Positions 36,716 to 48,062 of a stretch of DNA of 64,000 nucleotides are shown here, in pieces. The translations under genes were made by a program, and so were the position numbers. Source of the DNA: Dickeya chrysanthemi NCPPB 402 (GTDB taxonomy: Bacteria; Pseudomonadota; Gammaproteobacteria; Enterobacterales; Enterobacteriaceae); NCBI RefSeq assembly GCF_000406105.1, contig NZ_CM001974.1:242300-306299 (forward strand), in the 5' to 3' direction. Position 1 is the stretch's first letter, and every line of letters begins with the position of its first letter. The notes beneath the pieces are model-generated. The model ran no database searches. It saw only the letters and a program-made list of their open reading frames with translations, and was not told the DNA's origin.

Positions 36716-39163
36716 ATGAACTCTCCATTTATCTACAACTCACCTACGCTCAGCGTAGACGCGTTGAAACACTCCATCGCTTACAAGCTGATGTTTACCA
36801 TCGGCAAGGACCCCAGCATCGCCAGTAAACATGACTGGCTGAATGCGGCGGTGCTGGCGGTGCGGGATCGCATGGTCGAGCGCTGGTTACGTTCCAGTCG
36901 TGCGCAGTTATCGCAGGATGTTCGGCAGGTTTACTATTTGTCGATGGAGTTTCTGTTGGGGCGCACCTTGTCCAACGCCTTGCTGGCGATGGGCATGTTT
37001 GACGACCTGCGCGACGCGCTGGAAGCGATGGGGCTGGACCTGAACGAACTGCTGGAAGAAGAAGACGATCCGGCGTTGGGCAACGGTGGCCTTGGCCGTC
37101 TGGCCGCGTGTTTCCTCGACTCGCTCGCGACGATGGCGCTGCCGGGGCGGGGCTATGGTATCCGCTATGAATACGGTATGTTCCGGCAAAATATCGTTGA
37201 CGGTAAGCAGGCGGAATCGCCGGATTACTGGCTGGAATACGGCAACCCATGGGAATTCGTGCGTCACAGCACCCGTTACAAGGTGCGTTTTGGCGGCCGC
37301 ATCCAGCAAGAGGGGAGTAAAACCCGCTGGCTGGAAACTGAGGAGATCATTGCCTGCGCCTACGATCAGATAATCCCCGGCTTTGATACCGACGCCACCA
37401 ACACCTTACGGCTGTGGGCGGCGCAGGCCAGTAACGAAATCAATCTCGGTAAGTTCAATCAGGGCGACTATTTCGCGGCGGTGGAGGACAAAAACCATTC
37501 CGAAAACGTATCGCGGGTACTCTACCCTGATGACTCCACCTATTCCGGGCGCGAGTTGCGTTTACGTCAGGAGTACTTTCTGGTATCCGCCACGGTGCAG
37601 GATATCCTCAGCCGTCACTGGACGATGCACAAAACCTACGCCAATCTGACGGAGAAATTCGCCATCCACCTCAACGATACCCACCCGGTACTGGCGATCC
37701 CCGAGCTGATGCGTTTGTTGATCGACGAGCACAAGTTCAAGTGGGATGTGGCCTGGGATGTGGTCACCAAGGTGTTCTCCTATACCAACCACACCCTGAT
37801 GGGCGAGGCGTTGGAAACCTGGCCGGTCGACATGATGGGCAAGATTCTGCCGCGTCACCTGCAACTGATTTTCGAAATCAACGACCGTTTTCTGGACGAA
37901 GTACAGGAACGTTTCCCCAATGAGCACGACTTGTTCAAGCGGGTATCCATCATTGATGAAGAGCATGGGCGTAAAGTCCGGATGGCGTGGCTGGCGGTGA
38001 TCTGTAGCCACAAAGTGAATGGGGTATCGCAGTTGCATACCGACCTGATGGTGCAGTCGCTGTTTGCCGATTTCGCCCGTATTTACCCCGATCGGTTCTG
38101 CAACAAAACCAACGGTGTGACGCCTCGCCGCTGGCTGGCGCTGGCGAACCCGTCGCTGTCGAAAGTACTGGATGACACCATTGGCAAAACCTGGCGTACC
38201 GACCTGAGCCAACTGGCGGACCTGAAACCGCATATTGATTTTCCGGCGTTCCTGCAAAAAGTGCGCAAGGCCAAGCAGGAGAATAAAAAGCGGTTGGCTA
38301 TCTATATCGCGCAGCATCTGGATATTGTGGTCGACCCGAATGCGCTGTTTGATGTGCAAATCAAGCGGATTCACGAGTACAAACGTCAGTTGCTCAACGT
38401 GTTGCACCTGATAACGCTCTATAACCGCATCAAAGACGACCCGGAGCTGGATCGCGTACCGCGCGTCGCCATCTTTGCCGGTAAGGCGGCCTCCGCTTAC
38501 TACATGGCCAAGCACATCATTCACCTGATCAATGATGTGGCCAGCGTGGTCAACAACGATCCGGAGGTGAAAGACAAGCTGAAGATTGTCTTCATCCCTA
38601 ACTATGGCGTCAGCCTGGCGCAGATCATTATTCCAGCGGCCGATCTATCGGAACAGATCTCGCTGGCGGGCACCGAGGCGTCCGGCACCAGTAACATGAA
38701 GTTCGCCCTGAACGGTGCGCTGACTATCGGTACGCTGGATGGCGCCAACGTCGAAATGCGTGAGCGGGTAGGTGAAGACAATATCTTTATCTTCGGCAAC
38801 ACGGCGGAGGAGGTGGAAGCGCTCCGTCGTAGCGGCTATAACCCGCGGGAGTTCTACAATCAGGACGAAGAGCTGCATCGGGTGTTGACGCAGATAGCGA
38901 CCGGCGTATTCAGCCCGGACGACCCGCGCCGTTATGCCGACCTGTTTGATTCACTGGTCAATTTCGGCGATCACTATCAGTTGCTGGCGGATTATCGCAG
39001 TTATGTGGATAGTCACGACAAGGTGGACGATGTGTACCGCGACGAAGATGAATGGACGCGCCGAACGCTGCAAAACATCGCCAATATGGGCTATTTCTCT
39101 GCCGATCGTACGATTCAGGAGTATGCCGACGACATCTGGCACATCAAGCCGATACGGTTGTAG
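36716..39163 (+). CDS. glgP: Glycogen phosphorylase GlgP
   Basis: GT35 pyridoxal-phosphate enzyme releasing glucose-1-phosphate from glycogen ends. It has 815 residues, the E. coli length. The active-site loop [20 protein letters not shown] is near 115-135, and the cofactor lysine is Lys662 in [20 protein letters not shown]. The ATG at 36716 starts [20 protein letters not shown]. It is the last gene of the glg operon and is followed by a clear terminator; glpD converges from the right. The related MalP is encoded 4 kb downstream. Confidence 0.97.
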   Translation: MNSPFIYNSPTLSVDALKHSIAYKLMFTIGKDPSIASKHDWLNAAVLAVRDRMVERWLRSSRAQLSQDVRQVYYLSMEFLLGRTLSNALLAMGMFDDLRDALEAMGLDLNELLEEEDDPALGNGGLGRLAACFLDSLATMALPGRGYGIRYEYGMFRQNIVDGKQAESPDYWLEYGNPWEFVRHSTRYKVRFGGRIQQEGSKTRWLETEEIIACAYDQIIPGFDTDATNTLRLWAAQASNEINLGKFNQGDYFAAVEDKNHSENVSRVLYPDDSTYSGRELRLRQEYFLVSATVQDILSRHWTMHKTYANLTEKFAIHLNDTHPVLAIPELMRLLIDEHKFKWDVAWDVVTKVFSYTNHTLMGEALETWPVDMMGKILPRHLQLIFEINDRFLDEVQERFPNEHDLFKRVSIIDEEHGRKVRMAWLAVICSHKVNGVSQLHTDLMVQSLFADFARIYPDRFCNKTNGVTPRRWLALANPSLSKVLDDTIGKTWRTDLSQLADLKPHIDFPAFLQKVRKAKQENKKRLAIYIAQHLDIVVDPNALFDVQIKRIHEYKRQLLNVLHLITLYNRIKDDPELDRVPRVAIFAGKAASAYYMAKHIIHLINDVASVVNNDPEVKDKLKIVFIPNYGVSLAQIIIPAADLSEQISLAGTEASGTSNMKFALNGALTIGTLDGANVEMRERVGEDNIFIFGNTAEEVEALRRSGYNPREFYNQDEELHRVLTQIATGVFSPDDPRRYADLFDSLVNFGDHYQLLADYRSYVDSHDKVDDVYRDEDEWTRRTLQNIANMGYFSADRTIQEYADDIWHIKPIRL

Positions 39164-39224
39164 CCTCAGCACAGTTTTTGACGCCGAACCCCCCCTCGTT
39201 TGGTATCGAGTGGGGCCCACAGCT

Positions 39225-39250
39225 ACGGCTTCCTCACGGAAGCCGTTTTT
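39225..39250 (+). terminator. glg operon terminator
   Basis: ACGGCTTCC (39225-39233), loop TCAC, GGAAGCCGT (39238-39246), TTTT. A nine-base perfect stem with T-run between convergent glgP and glpD. Confidence 0.88.
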
Positions 39251-39275
39251 CTTTAGTATTAACCAACTTTGGGGA

Positions 39276-40775
39276 TTAACCGGCTTTGGCTAACTGGCTG
39301 CGGTAGCTGACCAGCCAGTCGGCGACACGCTGGCGTTGCGCGTCGTCCAGCCACATGCCGAGCTTGGTGCGGCGCCAGATAGCGTCTTCCAGCGACACCA
39401 CCCATTCATGCTCTACCAGATAGCGTAACTCGGCTTCGTATAAGGTATAGCCGAAGTGTTCGCCCAAATCGTTTAGGCTTTGCGCGTTGCCGAGGATTTT
39501 CTCGCTCTGGCTACCGTAGGTACGGCTGTAACGGCGTGCCAGCGCTTCCGGCAGATTGTAACGGCGGCGCAATGTGGCGGCATAATCTTCACGGCTGCCG
39601 CTGATGTCGCCACCGGGCAGAATCGCGTTGCGGGTCCATGCTTGTCCGGCTTGCGGGTAGTATTTCACCAGCTTTTCCAGCGCGTGTTCCGCTAACTTAC
39701 GGTAGGTGGTTAATTTGCCGCCGAATACCGACAGCAACGGCGCTTTGCCGTTTTCATCCGCAACGGACAGCGTGTAGTCGCGGGTGATGGCCTGCGGTGA
39801 ATCCGACTCGTCGTCGCACAACGGGCGCACGCCGGAGTAAGTCCAGACGATGTCGTCGCGCGTCAGCTGTTTTTTGAAATGGTCGTTATACACATCCAGC
39901 AGGTAACGGATTTCGTTGTCGTCGATCTTCACCTGATGCGGATCGCCGTGGTACTCCACATCGGTGGTGCCGATGATCGAAAACTCGTCCTGCCACGGGA
40001 TCACGAACACGATGCGGTGATCTTTGTTTTGCAGAATGTAGGCCTGCTCTTCCTGATGCACACGCGGAACGACGATATGGCTGCCCTTAATCAGACGGAT
40101 GCCGTACGGCGATGGCAGCGCCAGACCATCGTCGAAGAATTGGCGTACCCACGGCCCGGTCGCATTGACCAGCCCTTTCGCTTGCCAGCGGTGGATTTCG
40201 CCGCTCAGCGTATCCTTCGCTTCAACGATCCACAGACCGTTTTCGCGGTGAGCGCGGGTCACTTTCATGCGCGTTTTCACGTCGCCGCCGCGGCGCACCA
40301 CTTCCTGCGCGTTTAGCACCACCAGACGCGCATCGTCCACCCAGCAATCGGAATATTCGAAACCGCGCGTCAGTTCCGGTTTCAACACGGATTCGCGACC
40401 GAATCGCAGCCCGTGGCTGGACGGCAGGCTAACGCGTTTCCCCAGATGGTCGTACATGAACAGACCGGCGCGAATCATCCAGGCCGGGCGCAGATGTGGC
40501 TGATGCGGCAGACGAAAACGCATCGGGAAAATGATGTGCGGCGCCATTTTCAGCAGCACTTCGCGTTCGGATAACGCTTCGCCCACCAGGCGGAACTCAT
40601 AGTGCTCCAGATAGCGCAAGCCGCCGTGAATCAGCTTTGAGCTGGCGGAAGAGGTGGCGCAGGCCAGGTCCTGTGCTTCCAGCAGCAAGACGGATAACCC
40701 GCGCCCGGCGGCGTCTGCTGCGATGCCAGTACCATTAATGCCTCCGCCGATCACGATCAGATCTTGGGTTTCCAC
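39276..40775 (-). CDS. glpD: Aerobic glycerol-3-phosphate dehydrogenase GlpD
   Basis: Membrane-associated FAD enzyme oxidising glycerol-3-phosphate to dihydroxyacetone phosphate and reducing ubiquinone in aerobic growth. The FAD motif is DLIVIGGGINGTGIAADAAG at the N-terminus; ATSSASSKLIHGGLRYLEHY and FGGKLTTYRKLAEHAL are conserved. It has 499 residues (E. coli 501). The start codon is GTG at 40775 with GGAGGAG upstream. Two tandem GlpR-like boxes lie 48-87 bases upstream, fitting repression by GlpR, which is encoded nearby. It is divergent from glpEGR, the E. coli arrangement. Confidence 0.96.
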   Translation of the reverse strand: METQDLIVIGGGINGTGIAADAAGRGLSVLLLEAQDLACATSSASSKLIHGGLRYLEHYEFRLVGEALSEREVLLKMAPHIIFPMRFRLPHQPHLRPAWMIRAGLFMYDHLGKRVSLPSSHGLRFGRESVLKPELTRGFEYSDCWVDDARLVVLNAQEVVRRGGDVKTRMKVTRAHRENGLWIVEAKDTLSGEIHRWQAKGLVNATGPWVRQFFDDGLALPSPYGIRLIKGSHIVVPRVHQEEQAYILQNKDHRIVFVIPWQDEFSIIGTTDVEYHGDPHQVKIDDNEIRYLLDVYNDHFKKQLTRDDIVWTYSGVRPLCDDESDSPQAITRDYTLSVADENGKAPLLSVFGGKLTTYRKLAEHALEKLVKYYPQAGQAWTRNAILPGGDISGSREDYAATLRRRYNLPEALARRYSRTYGSQSEKILGNAQSLNDLGEHFGYTLYEAELRYLVEHEWVVSLEDAIWRRTKLGMWLDDAQRQRVADWLVSYRSQLAKAG

Positions 40776-40822
40776 GTTTTCTCCTCCACCACGTCAAAAG
40801 CGGTATAGCCGTTAAAGTTATA

Positions 40823-40840
40823 ATGTTCGTTTTCGCTCAT
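40823..40840. promoter_or_regulatory. GlpR operator 1 (glpD)
   Basis: ATGTTCGTTTTCGCTCAT matches the GlpR consensus ATGTTCGWTWWCGAACAT at 16 of 18 positions. Located 48 bases upstream of the glpD start. Confidence 0.78.
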
Positions 40841-40844
40841 GATA

Positions 40845-40862
40845 TTAATCGAAAACAAACAT
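40845..40862. promoter_or_regulatory. GlpR operator 2 (glpD)
   Basis: A second, weaker box with right half TCGAAAACAAACAT, 13 of 18 consensus positions, starting 22 bases after the first. Tandem operators one double-helical double-turn apart are usual for glpD. Confidence 0.6.
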
Positions 40863-41115
40863 GTTAGCCAAGCGTTAACCAATTAAAAACATTTGCGCGT
40901 GATAGAGCTAACAGTTTCGCGCCTGATTTGGTTAAAAAATAGTGTCTCTGTACTGGGCTGCGCGATCGCGCTTCCTGCTGTGTCGCCCTATATCCATGTG
41001 GTTTATCCGGTCTATCCATGCAATGGGTGGGTTACAATGTTTGTCATTTCAGGCATACCTGTTAATAACAATTCGTTTAATAGCAATTCGTTCACCAAGA
41101 AATATGAGGCAGGCA

Positions 41116-41436
41116 ATGGAGCAGTTTCAGTCAATCGATATCGAGCAGGCGTATCAGCGCTGGCAGCAAGGTCATGCGTTGGTCGATATCCGCGATCCGC
41201 AGAGTTTCGGTGCTGCGCATGTCCCAGGCTCAACCCACCTGACCAACGAAACACTGTCGGATTTTGTGCGCGACGCTGATTTTGAGCAGCCGGTGATGGT
41301 GATGTGCTATCACGGCATCAGCAGTCGCAATGCGGCGAGTTACCTGATTAGTCTAGGCTTTGAAGCCGTATATAGCGTGGATGGCGGTTTCGATGCCTGG
41401 CAAAAACGCTTTCCGCAGGATGTGGCGGCAGGGTAA
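41116..41436 (+). CDS. glpE: Thiosulfate sulfurtransferase GlpE
   Basis: Single-domain cytosolic rhodanese moving sulfur from thiosulfate to an acceptor. The active-site cysteine is Cys64 in the loop [30 protein letters not shown] is the rhodanese substrate-side motif. It has 106 residues (E. coli 108). The ATG at 41116 has GAGGCAGG upstream; the frame is open earlier without a ribosome site. It is first in the glpE-glpG-glpR direction, divergent from glpD, and 193 bases separate it from glpG. Confidence 0.93.
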   Translation: MEQFQSIDIEQAYQRWQQGHALVDIRDPQSFGAAHVPGSTHLTNETLSDFVRDADFEQPVMVMCYHGISSRNAASYLISLGFEAVYSVDGGFDAWQKRFPQDVAAG

Positions 41437-41499
41437 TCGCACATTGGCATACCCGATAAGCGCAGTGCGATGACATTGTTTGCATCCTATATGAATAAA

Positions 41500-41521
41500 C
41501 GATGTGAAAACCGTCACACGC
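41500..41521. promoter_or_regulatory. CRP box between glpE and glpG
   Basis: TGTGA (41503-41507), AAACCG, TCACA (41514-41518): all ten consensus positions present. It lies 112 bases before the glpG start and suggests a separate CRP-controlled promoter for glpG-glpR-malPQ. Confidence 0.75.
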
Positions 41522-41629
41522 ATACTGAAATAAGCAAGATTATGCGCGGTTATTGCGCTGCGTTCCGGGCAATAAATGTTTTAGAATCGAAGACATAAAT
41601 TCATTGGCGGAATGCGTTGGGCTATTGTC

Positions 41630-42454
41630 ATGATCCGAATTGTTGCGCTATCCAATCCGCGTCTGGCACAGGCGTTTGTCGACTATATGCACACGCACCA
41701 GGTCAGGCTGGTTGCCCGCATTAACGGAGACGACGTGGATATCTGGCTGCCGGACGAAAGCCAGCAGGAGCGGGTGAAGCAGGAACTGGAGCGTTTTCTG
41801 CAGGAGCCCTGGCATGAGCGCTATCAGGCCGCCAGTTGGCAGAGCGGGACGACCAATAGCGGGCTACGTTACCCGTCCTTTTCTTACCTGCAAACGCTGC
41901 GCCAGCGCGCAGGACCGCTGACGCTGAGTTTGTTGGTGGTCGCGATCGCGGTATACCTGCTGATGAAGGTGTATGGCGTGGATCGCCTGATGATGCTGCT
42001 GGCTTTTCCGGATAGCACCCAGAACCTGCAGCTCTGGCGTTGGTTCAGCCATGCACTGTTGCATTTCTCGCTGTTGCATTTGCTGTTCAACCTGATGTGG
42101 TGGTGGTATCTCGGCGGCCCGGTAGAACGCGTATTGGGCTCCCGGCGATTGTGCGTGATTCTGCTGGCGTCGTCCGCATTCAGCGGGTGGGTGCAGTCCT
42201 GGTTCAGCGGTGTGTATTTCGGCGGCTTATCCGGTGTGGTGTACGCCCTGATGGGGTATGTCTGGCTGCGCGGCGAGCGTGAACCGGACGGACCGCTGCA
42301 CTTTCAACGCAGTTTGATGGCGTTCGCGCTGATATGGTTGGTGGCCGGCTATTTCGATGTGTTGGGCATGTCTATCGCCAACGCGGCGCACGTCGCGGGA
42401 TTGGTCATGGGGGTATTGATGGCGTGGTGGGATACGCGTCGTCGTTCAATGTGA
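41630..42454 (+). CDS. glpG: Rhomboid intramembrane serine protease GlpG
   Basis: Inner-membrane rhomboid protease cutting transmembrane helices. An N-terminal cytosolic domain (about residues 1-85) is followed by six helices. The catalytic dyad is Ser201 in [14 protein letters not shown] and His254 in ANAAHVAGL, the same numbers as in E. coli Glp[21 protein letters not shown] contains the conserved HxxxN of helix 2. It has 274 residues (E. coli 276). The ATG at 41630 gives the family N-terminus; an in-frame ATG at 41612 is possible. glpR follows after about 130 bases. Confidence 0.94.
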   Translation: MIRIVALSNPRLAQAFVDYMHTHQVRLVARINGDDVDIWLPDESQQERVKQELERFLQEPWHERYQAASWQSGTTNSGLRYPSFSYLQTLRQRAGPLTLSLLVVAIAVYLLMKVYGVDRLMMLLAFPDSTQNLQLWRWFSHALLHFSLLHLLFNLMWWWYLGGPVERVLGSRRLCVILLASSAFSGWVQSWFSGVYFGGLSGVVYALMGYVWLRGEREPDGPLHFQRSLMAFALIWLVAGYFDVLGMSIANAAHVAGLVMGVLMAWWDTRRRSM

Positions 42455-42581
42455 TCGCGGATTTACTGCAGCCCTAAACGTGGCGTCAAGCCGCAGTGGC
42501 TATCGCCGTGTGCGTTTTTACCATGGGCGCGCTTTCTTGGTTGGCCGGCATGAGGTCATGTCGGCGTTTTAGGGGAACAAT

Positions 42582-43340
42582 GTGAAGCAAACACAGCGGC
42601 ACGACGCGATTATCGATCTGGTGCGTCGGCAGGGATACGTTAGTACCGAAGAGCTGGTGGAGCATTTTGCAGTCAGCCCGCAGACTATTCGCCGTGATCT
42701 GAACGATCTGGCGGAACAAAATAAGATCCATCGTCATCATGGCGGGGCGGCATTGCCCTCCAGCTCGGTCAATACCGCCTATCATGACCGCAAGATGATG
42801 TGGTCAGATGAAAAAGCCAGGATTGCGAGACAAGTCGCCAGCCAAATCCCGGATGGTGCTACGCTTTTTATAGATATCGGCACGACGCCGGAAGCGGTGG
42901 CCCATGCGCTGATGAATCATAAGGATTTGCGGGTGGTCACCAACAACCTGAATGTGGCAACGTTACTGACCGCGAAAGAGGACTTTCGCCTGATTCTGGC
43001 CGGCGGCGAGGTGCGCAGCCGCGATGGCGGCATCATCGGCGAAGCCACGCTGGATTTCATTTCCCAGTTCAGGCTCGATTTCGGCATTTTGGGCATCAGC
43101 GGCATCGATATGGATGGTTCGTTGCTGGAGTTTGACTATCACGAGGTTCGCACCAAGCGCGCCATTATCGAAAATTCCCGTTGCGTGATGCTGGTGACGG
43201 ATCATTCGAAATTCGGCCGTAACGCGATGGTCAATTTGGGCAACATGGATTTGATCGACTATCTTTTTACCGATCAGTTACCGCCACCCAGTGTGCTGAA
43301 AATCATCGAACAACATAAGGTACAGTTGGAGTTGTGCTGA
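42582..43340 (+). CDS. glpR: Glycerol-3-phosphate regulon repressor GlpR
   Basis: DeoR-family repressor of the glp genes, released by glycerol-3-phosphate. The N-terminal HTH is [20 protein letters not shown] then RRDL (residues 17-40); the sugar-phosphate sensor domain has [15 protein letters not shown] and [16 protein letters not shown]. It has 252 residues, the E. coli length. The start is GTG at 42582, with AGGGGA upstream. It is expected to act at the tandem boxes before glpD and on the glpTQ/glpABC unit in this window. malP starts only 44 bases after its stop. Confidence 0.95.
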   Translation: MKQTQRHDAIIDLVRRQGYVSTEELVEHFAVSPQTIRRDLNDLAEQNKIHRHHGGAALPSSSVNTAYHDRKMMWSDEKARIARQVASQIPDGATLFIDIGTTPEAVAHALMNHKDLRVVTNNLNVATLLTAKEDFRLILAGGEVRSRDGGIIGEATLDFISQFRLDFGILGISGIDMDGSLLEFDYHEVRTKRAIIENSRCVMLVTDHSKFGRNAMVNLGNMDLIDYLFTDQLPPPSVLKIIEQHKVQLELC

Positions 43341-43384
43341 TCCCGACGTGCCTTTTTCCATCACCCGTAGAGGAGAGAGGCACG

Positions 43385-45802
43385 ATGTCACCCTTATTCA
43401 ATTCTTCCCAGTTTGCCGCCGCCTTGCAGCGTCAGTTGCAGGCGTGCGCTCAGCCGTCGTTACAGGCGCTGTCGTTGCGTCAGTGCTGGCAATGGGTGAG
43501 CGCCGCGCTGACGGAACAACTGGATGCGTTGACGTCTGCCGAGTCAGCTCCGCCTGATGCCGGGCCGTCTGGGGTACGGCACGTTAATTATTTGTCGATG
43601 GAGTTCCTGCCCGGCCGCCTGACCGGGAATAACCTGCTCAACTTGGGATGGTATAACGCGGTGGCGGAGGTACTGGCCCAGCATGGGCTGGCGTTGAGCG
43701 ACGTGCTGGAGCAGGAAACCGACCCGGCGCTTGGCAATGGCGGGCTCGGAAGGCTGGCGTCCTGTTATCTGGACGCGATGGCGACCGTCGGCCAACCGGC
43801 GATCGGTTACGGTCTGCATTATCAGTACGGCTTATTCCGCCAGCATTTCGACGCCGGCTTCCAACGGGAAACACCGGATGACTGGCTGCGCGACAGTTAC
43901 CCGTGGGCGCGGCCCCGTCCGGAACTGGCGGTAGAGGTCGGTTTCGGCGGCGAACTGGTCGCCCAGCCGGACGGCAGCGAGCGCTGGATCCCGGAACAGG
44001 TCGTCGTCGGCGAAGCCACTGATATCCCGGTTATCGGTTACCACAATGGTCAGGTGCAACCGTTGCGGCTATGGCAGGCCACCCATAGCGAACCGTTTGA
44101 CCTTGAGCAGTTTAACGCTGGCCATTACCTGAAAGCCGAGCAGCGGGGGATCGCCGCCGCCAGTCTGACCAAAGTGCTTTATCCGAACGATAATCATGCG
44201 GCAGGCAAAAAATTGCGCCTGATGCAGCAGTATTTTCAATGCGCCTGTGCGGTAGCGGATATTTTTCGGCGGCATGAGCGCGCCGGTCGGCCGCTGGCGA
44301 CGTTGCCCGACTATGAAGTGGTGCAACTGAATGATACGCACCCGACGCTGGCGATCCCCGAAACCCTGCGCCTGTTGCTGGATGAATACCAATTATCGTG
44401 GGAACAGGCCTGGCAGTTGACCGGGCGGTTGTTCGCCTACACCAACCACACCCTGATGCCGGAAGCGCTGGAATGTTGGGATGAACGGTTGTTCGGCCGG
44501 CTGCTGCCGCGTCATTTGTCGATTATCAAAACCATTAATGAGCACCTGCGTCGGCAGGTGGAGGCGCGCTGGCCGGGCGATCGGCAGGTTTGGGCGCGTC
44601 TGGCGGTGGTGCACCGCCGTCAGGTGAGAATGGCGAACCTGTGCGTGGTGGCTTGCTTTGCGGTGAACGGGGTAGCACAGATGCACTCGGAACTGGTGGT
44701 TCGCGACCTGTTCCCGGAATATCACCAGTTATGGCCGACGAAATTTCATAACGTTACCAACGGTATTACGCCGCGTCGCTGGCTGAAACAGTGCAATCCG
44801 GCGCTCTCTTCGCTGATTGACGAGACGCTACAGACCGAATGGGGTAACCGGCTGACGCTGTTGGACGGGCTGGCGCCCTACGCGCAGGATAGTGCGTTCC
44901 GGGCGCGCTATCGCCAAATCAAGCAGGACAATAAAACCCAGTTGGCGCACTTTCTGCGGCGCGAATACGGCATTGTCGTCGATCCGGCCGCCGTGTTTGA
45001 TGTGCAAATCAAACGGTTGCATGAGTACAAACGGCAACATCTGAATTTGCTGCATATTTTGTCGCTGTATAAGCGATTGCTTATCGACCCTGGATTGGAT
45101 ATCGTGCCGCGCCTTTTTTTGTTTGGCGCCAAGGCGGCGCCGGGTTACGTACTGGCGAAGAATATTATTTACGCCATCAACTGCGTGGCGGAGCACATTA
45201 ATCGCGATAAACGGGTGAATGATCGCCTGAAGGTGGTTTTTTTACCGGATTACCGCGTTTCGCTGGCGGAGCGGATTATTCCGGCTGCCGACGTGTCGGA
45301 ACAGATTTCTACTGCCGGTAAGGAAGCTTCGGGGACCGGCAATATGAAACTGGCATTGAACGGCGCGCTGACGATGGGCACGTTGGATGGCGCCAATGTG
45401 GAGATGGCGCAAGAAGTCGGTGCCGAGAATTTGTTCATTTTCGGGCATACCGTCGATCAGGTGAAAGCGCTGATTGCCGATGGCTATAAACCCGCTCGTT
45501 ATATTGCTGCGAACCCTCTATTAAAGGAAATTCTTGCCGAGCTGGCGGATGGGACGTTCAGCCACGGCGATAAAACGGCGTTCGCCCCCTTGCTGGATAG
45601 CCTGCTGGAACTGGGCGATCCCTATCTGGTGCTGGCCGACTTTGCCCCTTATTGCCAGGCGCAACAGCGAGTGGATGAGCTGTATCGTGAACCTGATGAA
45701 TGGACGCGTCGCTGCATCCTGAATACCGCCCGTATGGGGATGTTCAGTGCTGATCGGGCAATCCAGGATTATCAGAAACGTATCTGGACGATGCGTGATT
45801 AA
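43385..45802 (+). CDS. malP: Maltodextrin phosphorylase MalP
   Basis: GT35 phosphorylase that shortens maltodextrins, giving glucose-1-phosphate. The conserved loop is [20 protein letters not shown], and the cofactor lysine is Lys655 in [17 protein letters not shown]. It has 805 residues (E. coli 797). GAGAGG precedes the ATG at 43385. In E. coli malPQ has its own MalT-activated promoter beside malT; here it directly follows glpR with 44 bases between and no visible MalT box (GGGGAKGAGG), so it may be read at least partly from the glpG/glpR promoter. malQ follows after 12 bases. Confidence 0.94.
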   Translation: MSPLFNSSQFAAALQRQLQACAQPSLQALSLRQCWQWVSAALTEQLDALTSAESAPPDAGPSGVRHVNYLSMEFLPGRLTGNNLLNLGWYNAVAEVLAQHGLALSDVLEQETDPALGNGGLGRLASCYLDAMATVGQPAIGYGLHYQYGLFRQHFDAGFQRETPDDWLRDSYPWARPRPELAVEVGFGGELVAQPDGSERWIPEQVVVGEATDIPVIGYHNGQVQPLRLWQATHSEPFDLEQFNAGHYLKAEQRGIAAASLTKVLYPNDNHAAGKKLRLMQQYFQCACAVADIFRRHERAGRPLATLPDYEVVQLNDTHPTLAIPETLRLLLDEYQLSWEQAWQLTGRLFAYTNHTLMPEALECWDERLFGRLLPRHLSIIKTINEHLRRQVEARWPGDRQVWARLAVVHRRQVRMANLCVVACFAVNGVAQMHSELVVRDLFPEYHQLWPTKFHNVTNGITPRRWLKQCNPALSSLIDETLQTEWGNRLTLLDGLAPYAQDSAFRARYRQIKQDNKTQLAHFLRREYGIVVDPAAVFDVQIKRLHEYKRQHLNLLHILSLYKRLLIDPGLDIVPRLFLFGAKAAPGYVLAKNIIYAINCVAEHINRDKRVNDRLKVVFLPDYRVSLAERIIPAADVSEQISTAGKEASGTGNMKLALNGALTMGTLDGANVEMAQEVGAENLFIFGHTVDQVKALIADGYKPARYIAANPLLKEILAELADGTFSHGDKTAFAPLLDSLLELGDPYLVLADFAPYCQAQQRVDELYREPDEWTRRCILNTARMGMFSADRAIQDYQKRIWTMRD

Positions 45803-45814
45803 GGAATCAATACC

Positions 45815-47965
45815 ATGGCGTTGAAAGCAAAAAAATCCGTACCCCACCAGATGGGGATCGCTGATACCTATAAAGATGCTTACGGTAATGAACGGGCGAT
45901 AGACAACGAAACCCGCCAGGCATTGCTGCAACTGCTTGAGGTGACTGAACCATCGACGGCACCGTTGTCGTCGGTATGTGTATTGCGTCAGGGGCAGCAG
46001 AATCGATTGCCGTTATGTCACGCAGGAGACTATGTCTGGACGCTAGCCTATGAAAAAGGCGGCATTATCGAAGGGCGCGTAAACGGCCTGGCGGTGTTGG
46101 CCTTGCCGGATAACCTGCCGCTCGGTTATCACCAGTTGATGCTGACGCAGGGCGAACAGCAGTGGTCTTGCCGGGTGATTGTCGCCCCGGCGCGGTGTTA
46201 TGAACCGGAACCGCTGACGCAGGGAAAACGCTGGTGGGGCGTCATGGTGCAGTTGTATACCCTGCGTTCGTCCGATAATTGGGGCGTCGGCGATTTTGGC
46301 GATTTAAAAGCGCTGGTGGAGCAGGTGGCGCGTCGGGGCGGTGCCTTTGTCGGTTTGAATCCGCTGCATGCGCTTTACCCGGCACAGCCCGAGGCCGCCA
46401 GCCCGTATAGCCCGTCTTCGCGTAATTGGCTGAATATTGTCTATATCGATGTCAATCAGGTGGATGATTTTCATCAGAGTGATGCCGCCCGCGCATGGTG
46501 GAAACAGGACGATATCCAGCAGCAACTGACGGCGGCGCGCGCCAGCCGATGGGTCGATTATACCGCCGTTACCTGCCTGAAACTGGCGGCGCTGCGACTG
46601 GCGTTTAGCCATTTCACCGGTCGCAATGCACTGGACCCGCGTAAAACGGCGTTCCAGCAGTTTCTCAAAACCCACGATGAAAGCCTGTTGCAGCAGGCCA
46701 CCTACGATGCGTTACAGGCGTGGATGCACCAGGGCAAACCGACCGCCGACTGGCGGCAATGGCCGCAGGAATATCACGCTGCACGCAGCGACGCCACACT
46801 GGCATTCCGGCAGGAGCACGCCGACGATGTGCAATTCTATTGCTGGCTTCAGTGGCTGGCGCATGAACAACTGGCGGCTTGTTTTTCCCATAGTAAACAA
46901 TTGGGTATGCCGATCGGCCTATATCGCGATTTAGCGGTCGGGGTGGCGCAGGGCGGCGTGGATACCTGGGGCGACCAACAGTTGTATTGTCTGTCGGTGA
47001 CGATCGGCGCACCGCCGGACCCGCTCGGGCCTGGCGGGCAAAACTGGAACCTGACGCCGGTGCACCCGACATTGTTGCGTCAGCGCGGTTACCAGCCGTT
47101 TATCGACTTGCTGCGCAGCAATATGGCGCATAGCGGCGCGTTGCGTATCGACCATGTAATGGGGTTGCTGCGCCTGTGGTGGATTCTGAACGGCAACGAC
47201 GCGACTCACGGTGCCTATGTGTTTTACCCGGTGGATGACTTGTTGGGGATCCTGGCGCTGGAGAGCCATCGCCATCGTTGTCTGGTAATCGGTGAAGATC
47301 TGGGCACGGTGCCGGAGGAGATCGTCAATAAATTGCCCGACAACAGCGTCTATTCCTACAAGGTGTTGTTTTTCGAGAAGGATCAGCAGGATCGTTTTCG
47401 TGCGCCGGATGAATATCCGCCTCGTTCGATGGCGACCATCACCACGCATGATCTGGCGACGCTACGCGGTTACTGGCAAGGGGTCGATCTGACGTTAGGT
47501 AAAGATCTTGGGTTATATCCAGACGCCGCCGCGCTGCAGCGCCAGCATGAAGCGCGTGAGTGCGCCAAGCAGGGGCTGCTGGATGCGTTGCATGAGCAAG
47601 GGTTGCTGCCTCAACGGGTGGGCCGCAATGCATCGCTGACGACCATGAGCGCCCAGCTTAATCGTGGCGTGCAACGCTATCTGGCGGATAGCGCCAGCGC
47701 GTTGCTGGGCTTGCAGCTTGAAGACTGGCTGGATATGTCGACGCCGGTAAATGTGCCGGGTACCGATCAGGAATACCCTAACTGGCGGCGTAAGCTGAGC
47801 CGCCCGCTGGATTCCATTTTCACCGACCGTTATCTGGAAAGGCTGATCAGGGATATCGATCTACGTCGTGGCGGGCCGGTGCCGTCTCGAACCAAAAAGA
47901 CAGTCAAACCGGCGGATACTCCGGTGGATAATGGAAAGCAGGAACAGACAAAAAAGCCTGAGTGA
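45815..47965 (+). CDS. malQ: 4-alpha-glucanotransferase (amylomaltase) MalQ
   Basis: GH77 disproportionating enzyme that transfers maltosyl and longer units between maltodextrins, producing chains for MalP plus glucose. Catalytic landmarks are ALRIDHVMGLLRLWWI (nucleophile Asp), LVIGEDLGTVPEEI (acid/base Glu) and TITTHDLATLRGYW. It has 716 residues, longer than E. coli MalQ (694), with a Lys/Thr-rich C-terminal tail (SRTKKTVKPADTPVDNGKQE) of likely disordered nature. It starts 12 bases after malP and is convergent with nfuA. Confidence 0.95.
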   Translation: MALKAKKSVPHQMGIADTYKDAYGNERAIDNETRQALLQLLEVTEPSTAPLSSVCVLRQGQQNRLPLCHAGDYVWTLAYEKGGIIEGRVNGLAVLALPDNLPLGYHQLMLTQGEQQWSCRVIVAPARCYEPEPLTQGKRWWGVMVQLYTLRSSDNWGVGDFGDLKALVEQVARRGGAFVGLNPLHALYPAQPEAASPYSPSSRNWLNIVYIDVNQVDDFHQSDAARAWWKQDDIQQQLTAARASRWVDYTAVTCLKLAALRLAFSHFTGRNALDPRKTAFQQFLKTHDESLLQQATYDALQAWMHQGKPTADWRQWPQEYHAARSDATLAFRQEHADDVQFYCWLQWLAHEQLAACFSHSKQLGMPIGLYRDLAVGVAQGGVDTWGDQQLYCLSVTIGAPPDPLGPGGQNWNLTPVHPTLLRQRGYQPFIDLLRSNMAHSGALRIDHVMGLLRLWWILNGNDATHGAYVFYPVDDLLGILALESHRHRCLVIGEDLGTVPEEIVNKLPDNSVYSYKVLFFEKDQQDRFRAPDEYPPRSMATITTHDLATLRGYWQGVDLTLGKDLGLYPDAAALQRQHEARECAKQGLLDALHEQGLLPQRVGRNASLTTMSAQLNRGVQRYLADSASALLGLQLEDWLDMSTPVNVPGTDQEYPNWRRKLSRPLDSIFTDRYLERLIRDIDLRRGGPVPSRTKKTVKPADTPVDNGKQEQTKKPE

Positions 47966-48005
47966 CGAGAGTATGCGTCGACGGGGTTAACAGATAACAG
48001 AAACG

Positions 48006-48033
48006 ATGAGCGGCCAGATGACTGACCGCTCAT
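48006..48033. terminator. Hairpin between convergent malQ and nfuA
   Basis: ATGAGCGG (48006-48013) and CCGCTCAT (48026-48033) with an inner CAG/CTG pairing. There is no clear T-run; bidirectional function is inferred from position. Confidence 0.5.
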
Positions 48034-48062
48034 GACAATCAAAACCACAGTGGCTGAATAGG

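Noticed and set aside
43341..43384. MalT box before malP
   Set aside because: No GGGGAKGAGG match on either strand; the purine-rich stretch is the ribosome site.
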